DNA of 64,000 nt from the NCBI RefSeq assembly GCF_023701695.1, contig NZ_JAJOZC010000001.1, forward strand, positions 7,687,894-7,751,893, read 5' to 3'. Under the pieces are notes generated by a model. It had not been told where the DNA came from and ran no database searches. It was given only the letters and a program-made list of their open reading frames with translations. The stretch comes from Streptomyces sp. RKAG290. Its GTDB lineage: Bacteria; Actinomycetota; Actinomycetes; Streptomycetales; Streptomycetaceae. This document shows, piece by piece, positions 17,917 through 27,332 of this stretch; positions within the stretch are counted from its first letter, which is position 1, and each line of letters opens with the position of its first letter. The position numbers were made by a program, and so were the translations under genes.

Positions 17917-18591
17917 ATGCAGCGAAATCTTTTCGATCCCGAGAACATCATCCAGCCGGCGCAGGCCCCGGGCCTGACGCAGGAGAACCCGATGGCGGTG
18001 CGGTACGCGGTCAAGGGCGACGCGTACGCCCGCCAGGGCACCATGGTCGCCTGGCGCGGCTCCCTGGAGTTCGAGCGGCACGGTCAGGGTGTGGGCAACT
18101 TCCTCAAGCGCGCCGTCACGGGGGAAGGCCTGGCCCTCATGAATGTCACCGGCGAGGGTGAGGCGTGGTTCGCCTCGGACGCGGCGCACTGCTTCCTGGT
18201 CGACGTGGACGAGAACAACGGCCTCACGGTCAACGGCAAGAACGTCCTGTGCTTCGATGCCTCGCTGAGCTACGACATCACCACGGTGAAGGGCGCCGGA
18301 ATGGCCGGTGGCGGCCTCTTCAACTGCACGTTCACCGGCACCGGCCGGCTTGCGCTGACCAGTGCGGGCATCCCGCTCGTGCTGCCGGTCTCCCCGGACG
18401 CACCGCTCTTCGTGGACACCGATGCGGTGGTCGCGTGGAGCCCGCAGCTGAGCACGTCGCTGCATCGCTCGCAGGGCATCGGCTCCATGCTGAAGGGTGG
18501 CTCCGGCGAAGCGGTGCAGCTGAAGCTGGAGGGGCAGGGTCTCGCCGTGGTCAACCCCGGGGAGCCCAAGCCCACGCAACAGACGGCCTGA
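17917..18591 (+). CDS. AIM24 family protein
   Basis: A 224-residue beta-rich protein of the AIM24/TIGR00266 family. Recognisable parts are NPMAVRYAVKGDAYARQGTM, the KRAVTGEGLALMNVTGEGE block and GGLFNCTFTGTGRLAL. GGGGAGGGGG precedes ATG 17917. No signal peptide or membrane segment is seen. Function is unknown in bacteria. A perfect 12-bp hairpin follows the stop. Confidence 0.88.
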   Translation: MQRNLFDPENIIQPAQAPGLTQENPMAVRYAVKGDAYARQGTMVAWRGSLEFERHGQGVGNFLKRAVTGEGLALMNVTGEGEAWFASDAAHCFLVDVDENNGLTVNGKNVLCFDASLSYDITTVKGAGMAGGGLFNCTFTGTGRLALTSAGIPLVLPVSPDAPLFVDTDAVVAWSPQLSTSLHRSQGIGSMLKGGSGEAVQLKLEGQGLAVVNPGEPKPTQQTA

Positions 18592-18608
18592 ACCGGGTAC
18601 GGCAAGTG

Positions 18609-18638
18609 GCGGGAGATGCCCCAGGTGGCATCTCCCGC
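18609..18638. terminator. Terminator-like hairpin after the AIM24 gene
   Basis: GCGGGAGATGCC at 18609-18620 pairs perfectly with GGCATCTCCCGC at 18627-18638 around a 6-base loop, 18 bases after the AIM24 stop. Confidence 0.65.
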
Positions 18639-18960
18639 GCCCCGGCCCACAGGTCCCGTCGGTTGCTCCGCGCACCGCTCGAAGACGACGCCAGCCGTCG
18701 TACGGGTGGCTTCGTAAGTGACGGGCTTTGATTCCATCGGTAGGTCAGTTCTGACTCCACCTGGTGTCTGGGGCCCCGATTCTGTGGGTGAGATTTGACT
18801 CCACGTGGCGGCCCCGCTGAGTGTGTGCCCTGTTCACGTATCAGCTACGACGAACGGACATGGACCGCCGGACAATGCTCGGGGTCGGACCGGCGCAAGG
18901 GCCAGTGGCGCAGCGATGAGGACGCTTCATGCTGTCCGGCCCCTTCCGCGGGCGGGAGCG
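18639..18960. other. Intergenic region between AIM24 and GT39 genes
   Basis: No gene recognised. TGACTCCACNTGG occurs twice about 40 bases apart near 18752 and 18798, a short direct repeat of unknown meaning. Confidence 0.35.
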
Positions 18961-20514
18961 TCACGCGTAGTGGCGCAGTTCGGGCCACATCTCGCCCCAG
19001 GGACGGCGGGGGCCTGTACAGACGTAAACGCGGCCGCCCCATTCGACGTTGTGCACGCCGTCGGGATTGGAGAGGGCGGCGGCTACGTGGACGTGCCGGA
19101 AGTACCCGCGCAGATGGGCGGCGTACTCGGGGGCGTGGTCGGGGCCGGGGGCGACGGCCACCACCGTCGTGGCGTGCGGGTTGCCCGGGCCCCACCACCA
19201 GTCGGTGTTGTGGGCGCTCACGGCGGTGGGCAGCCCGGTACCGCGGCCGAGTTCGTTGATGGCGCCGGCCTCGCCGTAGTCCGCCGCGAAGATCACCGCA
19301 TTCGCCCGCTGCTCGGGTGGGAGACCGTTCCATGCTTGCCGCACCGTGCTGACCAGTTCGGGCCAGCCCAGGGATTCCCCCGAATTGGAGCTGATGCCGT
19401 ACGTCCAGGCCACGTCGGAGGGCGGCAGCACCGGCAGTACGATCACGGCGAGCAGGGTGGCCGAGGCGGCCGTTCCGATCATCAGGCCGCGCAGCCGGGC
19501 CGGGCGGGAGTGCAGCCACCCGTCGAGCGCCACTGCCCCGGCCGCCAGCAGGCACACGTACAGTCCGCCCAGGTAGTACACCTGCGCTCCGGTCGTCACG
19601 GCGAACAGCACGAACAGCACGGCGTACGCGGTCACCAGGCACCGCCACAGCGGCCGGCCGGACCGCCACAGGAACCGCAGGCCCGCCACCCACAACGTCG
19701 TCATTGCCAGACAGGACATGCCGAGCTGCCCCACGATCCAGGAGAGGATGTTCCCCGGGCCTCCGTTCTCCCCGTTCAACTCCCGCGTCATCTCGAACAT
19801 CGCCCACCCGTGCCGTGCCTGCCACCACAGATCGGGCAGCACGAGCAGCACGGCTATCACCGCGCCCGCGAGCAGTCGGCGATCGGCCACGGTCCGGCGG
19901 GCCGGGCCGAGCAGCACGGCGGCCAGCAGCACGATCCCAAAAATAGCCGCGAGGTGGTTGAACTCCGCGCCGATGCCGACCAGCGCGCCCGCAGCAAGCC
20001 ACCACCGCGTATCGCCGGTTCGGCCGATCCGTACGACCACGAGCGCGATCGCCGCCCACGCCAGCACTTCGTACGACGTGGTGTTGGCGACGTGCGCGCC
20101 GCCCAACAGCACGGGCATGGTGGCGGTCGCGACTGCCGCGAGCAAGTGCGCCCGCCGCGCGCCGCCGAACTCCCGCGCGGTCAAACCGCCCACGACCACC
20201 GTGCCCGCGGCGGCCAGCGCCGGCCACAGCCGCAGGCCCGCCTCCGAGACACCGAACAGCGACAGCGAGACCCGGGCCAGCAGCGGCGCCAGCGCCGGCT
20301 GGTCCACATAGCTCGCCTGGAGGTGCCGGGCGCAGTCGAGGAAGTAAAGCTCGTCGATGTGGAAGCCGTAGCGCGAGGACAGCACCATCAGCACGGCCAG
20401 GACCACCCCCGCGACGGCGAACACCCGCCGGTCCAGCGGGGCGATCCGCCCGTCGGCCTCCCCAGCCCCGTCCGCACGCCGCCCCACGGCCGCCGTGCCT
20501 GTCGCGTCCGTCAT
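18961..20514 (-). CDS. Membrane glycosyltransferase, GT39/ArnT-like
   Basis: About 517 residues from ATG 20514, chosen because GGGGG lies 6 bases upstream. About ten hydrophobic segments span the first 400 residues. The first external loop has the family's acidic pair in FHIDELYFLDCARHLQA followed by YVDQPALAPLL, as in dolichol- or polyprenyl-phosphate mannosyltransferases and ArnT. It would transfer a sugar from a polyprenyl phosphate donor to a protein or cell-wall acceptor outside the membrane. The soluble C-terminal part (NTDWWWGPGNPHATTVVAVA) is typical of actinobacterial members. It is convergent with AIM24. Confidence 0.85.
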   Translation of the reverse strand: MTDATGTAAVGRRADGAGEADGRIAPLDRRVFAVAGVVLAVLMVLSSRYGFHIDELYFLDCARHLQASYVDQPALAPLLARVSLSLFGVSEAGLRLWPALAAAGTVVVGGLTAREFGGARRAHLLAAVATATMPVLLGGAHVANTTSYEVLAWAAIALVVVRIGRTGDTRWWLAAGALVGIGAEFNHLAAIFGIVLLAAVLLGPARRTVADRRLLAGAVIAVLLVLPDLWWQARHGWAMFEMTRELNGENGGPGNILSWIVGQLGMSCLAMTTLWVAGLRFLWRSGRPLWRCLVTAYAVLFVLFAVTTGAQVYYLGGLYVCLLAAGAVALDGWLHSRPARLRGLMIGTAASATLLAVIVLPVLPPSDVAWTYGISSNSGESLGWPELVSTVRQAWNGLPPEQRANAVIFAADYGEAGAINELGRGTGLPTAVSAHNTDWWWGPGNPHATTVVAVAPGPDHAPEYAAHLRGYFRHVHVAAALSNPDGVHNVEWGGRVYVCTGPRRPWGEMWPELRHYA

Positions 20515-21515
20515 GCCCGCCCCCTGGCTCATCGGCCTGTCGGCCGAGTCGTCCGCGCGGCCGGAGCGGCCCGGCGTGCACAGTTCCCGGGCCGCTCGTA
20601 CCTTACGCACCCGGTCCGCGAGCGGTGAAGCGTCCCCGACCAGGCTGCGACGCGCCGGCCGGTGTTGCATGACTTCGAACAGCGGATCCGCTGCCAGGAC
20701 CCGCAGGATCCGAAGTGGCCGCTGGGGTCCGTGTTCCTCGAACTGACTCTCCGCGCCCTGGCCCCTGCCCAACGAACCGCACTCCCAGCGGCAGGACGTG
20801 CGGCTTCCCCGATGACTTCATCGGCTTTCCGGCCGGAAGGACGCCGACGCGCCCGCTCCGCTGGACGGTGCCGTCTTCGTCAGCCTGCGGCGACCCGGGG
20901 ACGGCCTCCTGCTCGGCGCGGGCGCGGGTGGCTGCAAGGAGGGTAGGAGCCGGTGCCCGGACGCAGCGGCTTCATACGCTTCCGACCACCACACTTGCCG
21001 ACGCACCCTCGTGCGCCAGGCCGAGCGATGCACTGCCCGGCAGAACCCGCGTGCCGACCTGCCCGCCCGCGGCGGCGGGGAAGTGAGCCAGGTCGAAACG
21101 AACGGTTCCCCAGTTCGTGCGGGTGCCCGGTGCCGACCTCGACGCGCCGGCGCCCGCCGAAGGCGACCGGCGGTCGCCGTTGCACCGAGGCGGCAGGGTG
21201 ATGCAGGGCGGTGACCCGGCAGGTGGGGGCTCGCGCGGCTCCTGCCCGGAGCCGCAGCGCGCCGAACTCGCCCTCGTCGTAACGGAGTCGGGGGCACTCG
21301 GCTGGACACGGCCACTTTGTCCCCCCACAGATAAAAGTTCTAGCCTGATGCGTCAAAGGGGTTTCTGGTTCATGAAAAAGCCATTACCTTCCTGATCTGT
21401 ACCGGACTGCAAGGACACGTTCGCCCACCCTCCTTCCCAGGGCGCCCGTGTCCCCCGGCGCGACGGCGCGCGCCTGTGCGAGACCCCCAGCCCCGTTGAC
21501 CCACGGAGGATGCGC
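20515..21515. other. One-kilobase intergenic region
   Basis: No frame on either strand shows convincing family similarity. A minus-strand stretch near 20770-20810 reads LPLGVRFVGQGPG, faintly like an amidase C-terminus, but nothing around it supports a gene. The A/T-richer patch at about 21325-21390 probably carries the promoter of the sugar dehydrogenase operon. Confidence 0.35.
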
Positions 21516-24338
21516 GTGCACAGGAGACTCACCCGGCCCCTCGCGGCGCTTGCCAGCACCCTGCTCGCTGCCGCGGGCGCCCTCACCGCCCAGCAGAGCA
21601 CGGCCGAAGCGGCCCCCGCAGCACCCGAGTTCCAGCAGGTCACCCTCGCCAAGGGGGTGGCCGAGACCGGCGAGCCGATGACGCTCACCGTCCTGCCCGA
21701 CCGGTCCGTCCTGCACACCTCACGGGACGGCACACTGCGCCTCACCGACGCGGCCGGCACCACCAAGGTGGCCGGCAAACTGGACGTCTACTCGCACGAC
21801 GAGGAAGGCCTCCAGGGCGTCGGCGTCGACCCCGCCTTCACCACCAACCGCTTCGTCTACCTCTACTACGCCCCGAAGCTCTCCACTCCCTCCGGAGACG
21901 CCCCCGCGGACGGCTCGGCCGCCGACTTCGCCCCCTTCAACGGCGTCAACCGGCTTTCCCGATTCGTCCTGAAGACGGACGGCACCCTGGACACGGCCAG
22001 CGAGAAGAAGGTCCTGGACGTCCCCGCGAGCCGGGGGCTGTGCTGCCACGTCGGCGGCGACATCGACTTCGACGCCCAGGGCAACCTGTACCTCTCCACG
22101 GGCGACGACAGCAATCCCTTCGCCTCCGACGGCTACAACCCGATCGACGAGCGGCCCACCCGCAACCCCGCGTACGACGCCCAGCGTTCGGCCGGGAACA
22201 CCAACGACCTGCGCGGCAAGGTGCTCCGGATCAAGGTCAACGCCGACGGAAGCTACTCCGTGCCGACGGGCAACCTGTTCGCCCCCGGCACCGCGAAGAC
22301 CCGGCCCGAGATCTACGCCATGGGCTTCCGCAACCCCTTCCGGATGACCGTCGACAAGCCCACCGGCACGGTCTACCTGGGTGACTACGGCCCCGACGCG
22401 GGCACCGCGAGTGCTACCCGCGGGCCCGCCGGGCAGGTTGAGTTCAACCGGATCACCAAGGCCGGCAACTACGGCTGGCCCTACTGCACCGGCAAGAACA
22501 ACGCCTACGTCGACTACAACTTCGCCACCTCGACGTCCGGCGCCGCCTTCTCCTGTTCGGCGCCCAAGAACACCTCGCCGAACAACACCGGCCTGATCGA
22601 CCTCCCCGCGGCCCAGCCCGCCTGGATCCCGTACGACGGCGGTTCGGTCCCGGAGTTCGGCAGCGGCTCGGAGTCTCCCATGGGCGGTCCGGTCTACCAC
22701 TACGACGCGGCCTCGACCTCCGAGGTCAAGTTCCCCGAGAGCTTCGACGGAGACTTCTTCGCGGGCGAGTTCGGCCGCAAGTGGATCAAGCGCATCGAGC
22801 AGGCCGGCGACGGCACGGTGCAGTCCATCAACGCCTTCCCCTGGCAGGGCACCCAGATCATGGACATGGCCTTCGGCCCGGACGGTGCGCTGTACGTGCT
22901 CGACTACGGCACCGGCTACTTCAACGGGGACGAGAACAGCGCGGTCTACCGCATCGAGAACGTCAGCGGCGGACGGTCCCCGCTCGCCCAGGCCTCGGCC
23001 GACCGCACCTCGGGCAAATCCCCGTTGGCCGTGCAGTTCTCCTCGGCGGGAACCACCGACCCCGACGGTGATCCGCTGACCTACGCCTGGAAGTTCGGTG
23101 ACGGCGGTACCTCCACCGCGGCGAGCCCGGCGCACACCTACACCGCCAACGGTCAGTACACCGCCGAGCTGACCGTCTCCGACGGCACAGGCCGGCAGGC
23201 GACCGCCTCCGTACTCGTGACCGTGGGCAACACCGCGCCCACCGTGAAGCTGGAACTGCCCCTCGACGGCCGGATCATCGACCCGGGCGCGGCGGTGCCG
23301 TTCAAGGTGACCGTCACCGACCCGGAGGACGGCACCATCGACTGCTCGAAGGTCAAGGTCACCTTCATCATCGGCCACGACAGCCACGGCCACCCGCAGA
23401 CCTCGGCGACCGGCTGTTCCGGCACCGTGCAGACCATCGCCGACGGCGAGCACGACCCGAACGCCAACATCTTCGGCGTCTGGGACGCCGAATACACCGA
23501 CAAGGGGGCAGCCGGGCAGCCCGCCCTGACCACCCACGACGAGCACATCAGCCAGCCCAGCCACCGCCAGGCCGAGCACTACGGAGGCTCCGCCGGGGTG
23601 ACGGTCGTCAGCCACACCGCGGCCCACGGAGGCAAGACGGTGGGCAACATCGAGAACGGTGACTGGATCTCCTTCAAGCCCTACGCCCTCGACAACGCCA
23701 CCAAGCTGACCGCCCGCGTCTCCTCCGCCGGCGCCGGCGGCACGATCGAGGTACGGGCGGGCTCGCCCACCGGCACTCTGCTCGGGTCCGTGGCCGTCCC
23801 CGTCACCGGTGACTGGGAGACGTTCCAGGACGTCTCCGCGAACCTGACCAGCCGCCCGGCCGGCACCACCACGCTCCACCTCGTCTTCAAGGGCGGCAGC
23901 GGAGCCCTCTTCGACGTGGACGAGTTCCAGATCGCCACCTCCGGTGCGACGGGTCCGCGTGAGGGTGCGATCACCGGTATCGGTGGCAAGTGTGTGGACG
24001 TGGCCGGTGCCGCGTCGGCGGACGGGACGCAGATCCAGTTGTACACGTGCAATCAGACGGCTGCCCAGAAGTGGACGGTCGGTACGGACAGCACGTTGCG
24101 GGCTCTCGGCAAGTGCATGGACATCAGTGGTGGAGGTTCGGCCGACGGGACGAAGGTGCAGCTCTGGGGTTGCAACGGTTCCGGGGCGCAGCTGTGGGCC
24201 CCGCAGTCCGACGGGACGCTGAAGAACCCGCAGTCCGGCAAGTGCCTCGACGCCGAGGGTGTCTCCTCCGCGGACCGCACCAAGCTCCATCTGTGGGCCT
24301 GCGGCACCGGTGCCAACCAGAAGTGGATCCTGCCATGA
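21516..24338 (+). CDS. Secreted PQQ-type sugar dehydrogenase with PKD, CBM6 and ricin-B lectin domains
   Basis: About 940 residues. GTG 21516 has GGAGG 6 bases upstream; ATG 21510 overlaps that site and is less likely. It has an N-terminal signal peptide ending in AEAAPA. Residues about 40-480 form a soluble-aldose-dehydrogenase-like beta-propeller with LCCHVGGDIDFD, GFRNPFRMTVD and GNYGWPYC. Residues about 487-575 form a PKD domain (DPDGDPLTYAWKFGDGG). About 683-810 is a CBM6-like module (RQAEHY, NIENGDWISF). The last 125 residues are a ricin-B lectin with QKW/QLW repeats. It probably oxidises or hydrolyses sugars on polysaccharide surfaces. It is coupled by ATGA to the next gene. Confidence 0.9.
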   Translation: MHRRLTRPLAALASTLLAAAGALTAQQSTAEAAPAAPEFQQVTLAKGVAETGEPMTLTVLPDRSVLHTSRDGTLRLTDAAGTTKVAGKLDVYSHDEEGLQGVGVDPAFTTNRFVYLYYAPKLSTPSGDAPADGSAADFAPFNGVNRLSRFVLKTDGTLDTASEKKVLDVPASRGLCCHVGGDIDFDAQGNLYLSTGDDSNPFASDGYNPIDERPTRNPAYDAQRSAGNTNDLRGKVLRIKVNADGSYSVPTGNLFAPGTAKTRPEIYAMGFRNPFRMTVDKPTGTVYLGDYGPDAGTASATRGPAGQVEFNRITKAGNYGWPYCTGKNNAYVDYNFATSTSGAAFSCSAPKNTSPNNTGLIDLPAAQPAWIPYDGGSVPEFGSGSESPMGGPVYHYDAASTSEVKFPESFDGDFFAGEFGRKWIKRIEQAGDGTVQSINAFPWQGTQIMDMAFGPDGALYVLDYGTGYFNGDENSAVYRIENVSGGRSPLAQASADRTSGKSPLAVQFSSAGTTDPDGDPLTYAWKFGDGGTSTAASPAHTYTANGQYTAELTVSDGTGRQATASVLVTVGNTAPTVKLELPLDGRIIDPGAAVPFKVTVTDPEDGTIDCSKVKVTFIIGHDSHGHPQTSATGCSGTVQTIADGEHDPNANIFGVWDAEYTDKGAAGQPALTTHDEHISQPSHRQAEHYGGSAGVTVVSHTAAHGGKTVGNIENGDWISFKPYALDNATKLTARVSSAGAGGTIEVRAGSPTGTLLGSVAVPVTGDWETFQDVSANLTSRPAGTTTLHLVFKGGSGALFDVDEFQIATSGATGPREGAITGIGGKCVDVAGAASADGTQIQLYTCNQTAAQKWTVGTDSTLRALGKCMDISGGGSADGTKVQLWGCNGSGAQLWAPQSDGTLKNPQSGKCLDAEGVSSADRTKLHLWACGTGANQKWILP
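23950..24335 (+). repeat. Lectin-domain duplication, copy 1
   Basis: The ricin-B coding segment at the end of the sugar dehydrogenase is nearly identical in DNA to the one at 25734-26110 in the next gene. Long stretches such as the one encoding KCVDVAGAASADGTQIQLY are the same base for base, including rarely used third positions. This points to recent duplication or gene conversion. Confidence 0.85.
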
Positions 24339-26113
24339 GCCGAAGAACGGTCCGCCCCCTCGGGCGCCTCGCACGCTGGGCCGCCTGCGGTCTGCTCGGC
24401 GTCGCCGCCCTGCCCGCGACGGTCGCGACGGCCGCCCCCGAGCGCGCCGCACCCCTCCTGACATCCGCACCGGCGAAGGCGGCGGCCGCCGACCCCGCGT
24501 ACGACGTACTGGTCTTCTCCAAGACCGCCGGTTTCCGCCACTCCTCCATCGACGAAGGCATCACCGCCCTGCGCGAGCTGGGCGCGGCGAACAACTTCAC
24601 TGTCACGGCGACCGAGGACGCCGCCGCCTTCAGTCCGTCGAACCTCGCCGGGTACGAGGCCGTCGTCTTCCTCTCCACCACCGGTGACGTCCTCAACGCC
24701 GCCCAGCAGACCGCCTTCGAGGGATACATGGCAGCCGGCGGCGGCTACGTGGGTGTCCACGCGGCGGCCGACACCGAGTACGACTGGAGCTGGTACGCGG
24801 GCCTGGCCGGCGCCCTGTTCCAGTCCCACCCGGCCATCCAGCCCGCCACGGTCAAGGTGGAGGACCGCGCTCACGACGCCACCGCCCACCTCGGCACCAC
24901 CTGGCAGCGCACCGACGAGTGGTACAACTACCGCACCAACCCGCGCACTTCCGCCCACGTCCTGGCCTCGCTCGACGAGTCCAGCTACAGCGGCGGCAGC
25001 ATGAGCGGCGACCACCCCATCGCCTGGTGCAAGGACTACGCCGGCGGGCGGGCCTTCTACACCGGCGGCGGCCACACCGAGGAGTCCTACACCGACCCCG
25101 CCTTCCGCCGGCATCTGCTCGGCGGTATCCGGTGGGCGGCCGAGCTGACCGAGGCCGACTGCCGTCCGGAGACCGGCTACACCACCCTCTACGGGACCTC
25201 GGGCACCACCGGCTGGAAGCAGGCCGGCCCGGGCTCGTTCGCCGAATCCGACGCCACCCTGACCTCCCGCGGCGGCCTCGGCCTCCTCTGGTACCAGGCC
25301 AAGGAGTACACGTCGTACTCCCTGAAACTCGACTGGCGGCAGGCCGGCGACGACAACTCGGGTGTCTTCGTGGGCTTCCCCGCCTCCGACGACCCCTGGT
25401 CGGCCGTCGACAACGGGTACGAGATCCAGATCGACGCCACCGACACCCCCGACCGCACCACCGGCTCCGTCTACGGCTTCAAGTCCGCCGACCTCACCGC
25501 CCGTGACGCGGCGCTGAACCCGCCGGGGGAGTGGAACACCTACGAGATCCGGGTCGAGGGCGAGCGCCTGCAGGTCTTCCTCAACGGCCGCCGGATCAAC
25601 GACTTCACCAACACCGACCCCGTCCGCAGCCTCCAGCAGGGCCGCATCGGCCTGCAGAACCACGGCGACGGCGACGACGTGTCCTTCCGGAACGTCCGGA
25701 TCAAGGAACTCGGCGGCACGACCGGTCCTCGGGAGGGTGCCATCACCGGTATCGGCGGCAAGTGCGTCGACGTGGCCGGTGCCGCGTCGGCGGACGGGAC
25801 GCAGATCCAGTTGTACACGTGCAATCAGACGGCTGCCCAGAAGTGGGCGGTCGGTACGGACAGCACTCTGCGCTCGCTGGGCAAGTGCATGGACGTCAAT
25901 GGTGGTGGTACGGCGAACGGCACCAAGGTCCAGCTCTGGGGCTGCAACGGTTCCGGAGCCCAGACATGGGCTCCGCAGGCCGACGGCACGCTGAAGAACC
26001 CGCAGTCCGGCAAGTGCCTCGACGCCGAGGGTGTCTCCTCCGCCGACCGCACCAAGCTCCACCTGTGGACCTGCGGTACCGGAGCCAACCAGAAATGGGT
26101 CCTCCCCGGCTGA
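24335..26113 (+). CDS. Secreted ThuA-like / DUF1080 protein with ricin-B lectin domain
   Basis: 592 residues. ATG 24335 overlaps the previous stop as ATGA, so translation is coupled. It has an Arg-rich signal peptide with an Ala-rich cleavage region. Residues about 55-270 form a ThuA-like glutamine-amidotransferase-fold domain (YDVLVFSKTAGFRHSSI, VGVHAAADTEYDW, GRAFYTGGGHTEESY). Residues about 280-460 form a DUF1080/3-keto-disaccharide hydrolase-like jelly roll (GVFVGFP, NGYEIQID, WNTYEIRVEG). The remainder is a ricin-B lectin. This combination with a partner sugar dehydrogenase fits the 3-keto-sugar route: oxidation at C3, then cleavage. That inference rests on known DUF1080 and ThuA roles. 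Confidence 0.9.
   Translation: MSRRTVRPLGRLARWAACGLLGVAALPATVATAAPERAAPLLTSAPAKAAAADPAYDVLVFSKTAGFRHSSIDEGITALRELGAANNFTVTATEDAAAFSPSNLAGYEAVVFLSTTGDVLNAAQQTAFEGYMAAGGGYVGVHAAADTEYDWSWYAGLAGALFQSHPAIQPATVKVEDRAHDATAHLGTTWQRTDEWYNYRTNPRTSAHVLASLDESSYSGGSMSGDHPIAWCKDYAGGRAFYTGGGHTEESYTDPAFRRHLLGGIRWAAELTEADCRPETGYTTLYGTSGTTGWKQAGPGSFAESDATLTSRGGLGLLWYQAKEYTSYSLKLDWRQAGDDNSGVFVGFPASDDPWSAVDNGYEIQIDATDTPDRTTGSVYGFKSADLTARDAALNPPGEWNTYEIRVEGERLQVFLNGRRINDFTNTDPVRSLQQGRIGLQNHGDGDDVSFRNVRIKELGGTTGPREGAITGIGGKCVDVAGAASADGTQIQLYTCNQTAAQKWAVGTDSTLRSLGKCMDVNGGGTANGTKVQLWGCNGSGAQTWAPQADGTLKNPQSGKCLDAEGVSSADRTKLHLWTCGTGANQKWVLPG
25734..26110 (+). repeat. Lectin-domain duplication, copy 2
   Basis: Second copy of the ricin-B lectin segment, matching 23950-24335 with only scattered base differences, for example TGGACGGTC against TGGGCGGTC. 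Confidence 0.85.
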
Positions 26114-26726
26114 GTGACCGCTCGACACCGTCATCGGCGCGGAGGGCGCCGATGACGTGGCCGGCCGCTCCAACGGGCCGGTGACGGCGGCAGGGCGCGA
26201 CGCCGAAGCGCCCTGCCGCCGTTCCTCGTAACCGCCCCCGCGCCGGACGCTCCGCACCCTCTCGCCCGCGCGTACGGGCGGCACCCGGCCGGTACGAGTG
26301 CTCGGGGGACAGGGGGCCGCGGGCACCCGGCACGGTTCGGATCGCACCTGACGTACGAGACGCGGGACCCAGGGCGAAGCTCCGCTGTGTGTCGACGGCC
26401 GCAACGGCGTTCGATCGAGGACCGGGCATGCATGTCTGGCAGGGCAACGCCTGGCAGGGCAACTGAACCGTTGAAGCATCCGAGGAGTACTTCGTCTACG
26501 ACATCGTGGTGGACGACATCGGTGACGCGGCTGCCGGCCGGCAGTTCCGCGGGGCTGGCATCAGGTGGTCCGAGCCGCGAAGCTCTCCACTCACCCGCGC
26601 CGCAACACTCTCCCGTTACGACTGCCGGCAGGCCCCGTCAAACGGCACCGACATCAGCCTCGCGCCTCATGGGCAACGGCATGCGGCCTACCGCCGTGCC
26701 TTGTGCAAGTGAGTCTGCCGTCGTTC
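26114..26726. other. Intergenic region, no recognised gene
   Basis: Inverted GC-rich segments follow the lectin gene: GGAGGGCGCC and GGCGGCAGGGCG with matching complements around 26140-26220, terminator-like. One frame around 26475-26570 reads YFVYDIVVDDIGDAAAGRQF; I do not recognise it and it lacks a start. Confidence 0.35.
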
Positions 26727-27332
26727 CTACTGGGCGGACTTGGCAGGCTCATCGGGGGAAGTGGCGGTGGCAGGGGTGTAGTACACGGAGCGGCCTTGCT
26801 TGGCGCGCTCCAGGAGACCGCGGGCGACCCCCTGTTCCAGGGCGTTGCGCACCACCGGCGCCTGCACGCTGCGCTCCGGGTGGTCGTGGGTCAGTGCTGC
26901 GGAGACCTCGGCGGCAGACTTGGGCTCGCTCTGCGCGGACAGGTAACTGGTGGCCAGCTCGACCCAGGTTGCCTCGCCCACCGCCTTGGCCGGAGCGGCC
27001 TTCTCGGTGGGAGCCTTGCCGGCAGCCTTCGAAGTCTTGGCCTTGGGTGCCGCCTTGCCCTGACCTGCCGTGCTCTTCCCGCGACGCGCCGCGGGAACCG
27101 AAGCCTTCTTCCCGGCCTTGGCCTTTTCCGTGGCAGGCTCGCCGGCACCGACGAGGACATCCTGCATCTTCACCAGGACCTGCTCGCTCACCTCGAGCTG
27201 GAGCAGCTCATCCTGCAGCCGGGTCAGTTCGGTACGTACCCGCTCCTGCTCGCTCTTGTTGGCCGTAAGGTCTTCTGTGACCTTCCGCGCATAACTTGCG
27301 GTGACTCCCGCGGTTGCAGCAACTTCAGACAT
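26727..27332 (-). CDS. Lysine/alanine-rich protein with coiled coil and winged-helix-like C-terminus
   Basis: About 201 residues from ATG 27332; an in-frame ATG at 27377 is also possible. Residues 1-60 are helical with a heptad-like stretch (ERVRTELTRLQDELLQLE). Residues about 65-125 are a Lys/Ala/Pro-rich linker such as RRGKSTAGQGKAAPKAK, reminiscent of histone H1-like tails. The C-terminal 75 residues (VRNALEQGVARGLLER, QGRSVYYT) look like a winged helix. A nucleoid-associated or regulatory DNA-binding role is likely, but I cannot name a family. Confidence 0.7.
   Translation of the reverse strand: MSEVAATAGVTASYARKVTEDLTANKSEQERVRTELTRLQDELLQLEVSEQVLVKMQDVLVGAGEPATEKAKAGKKASVPAARRGKSTAGQGKAAPKAKTSKAAGKAPTEKAAPAKAVGEATWVELATSYLSAQSEPKSAAEVSAALTHDHPERSVQAPVVRNALEQGVARGLLERAKQGRSVYYTPATATSPDEPAKSAQ

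Noticed and set aside
18805..20628. A 607-residue plus-strand frame opposite the GT39 gene
   Set aside because: The membrane protein on the minus strand explains the open frame; the plus-strand reading is Arg/His/Gly-rich and lacks any motif.
20603..20821. Amidase-like C-terminal fragment (LPLGVRFVGQ) on the minus strand
   Set aside because: Only about ten residues fit, with nothing recognisable on either side.
21720..24470. A 916-residue open frame on the minus strand opposite the sugar dehydrogenase
   Set aside because: It is the antisense shadow of a clear multidomain gene in very GC-rich DNA; the sequence is Gly/Val/Arg-rich and matches no family.
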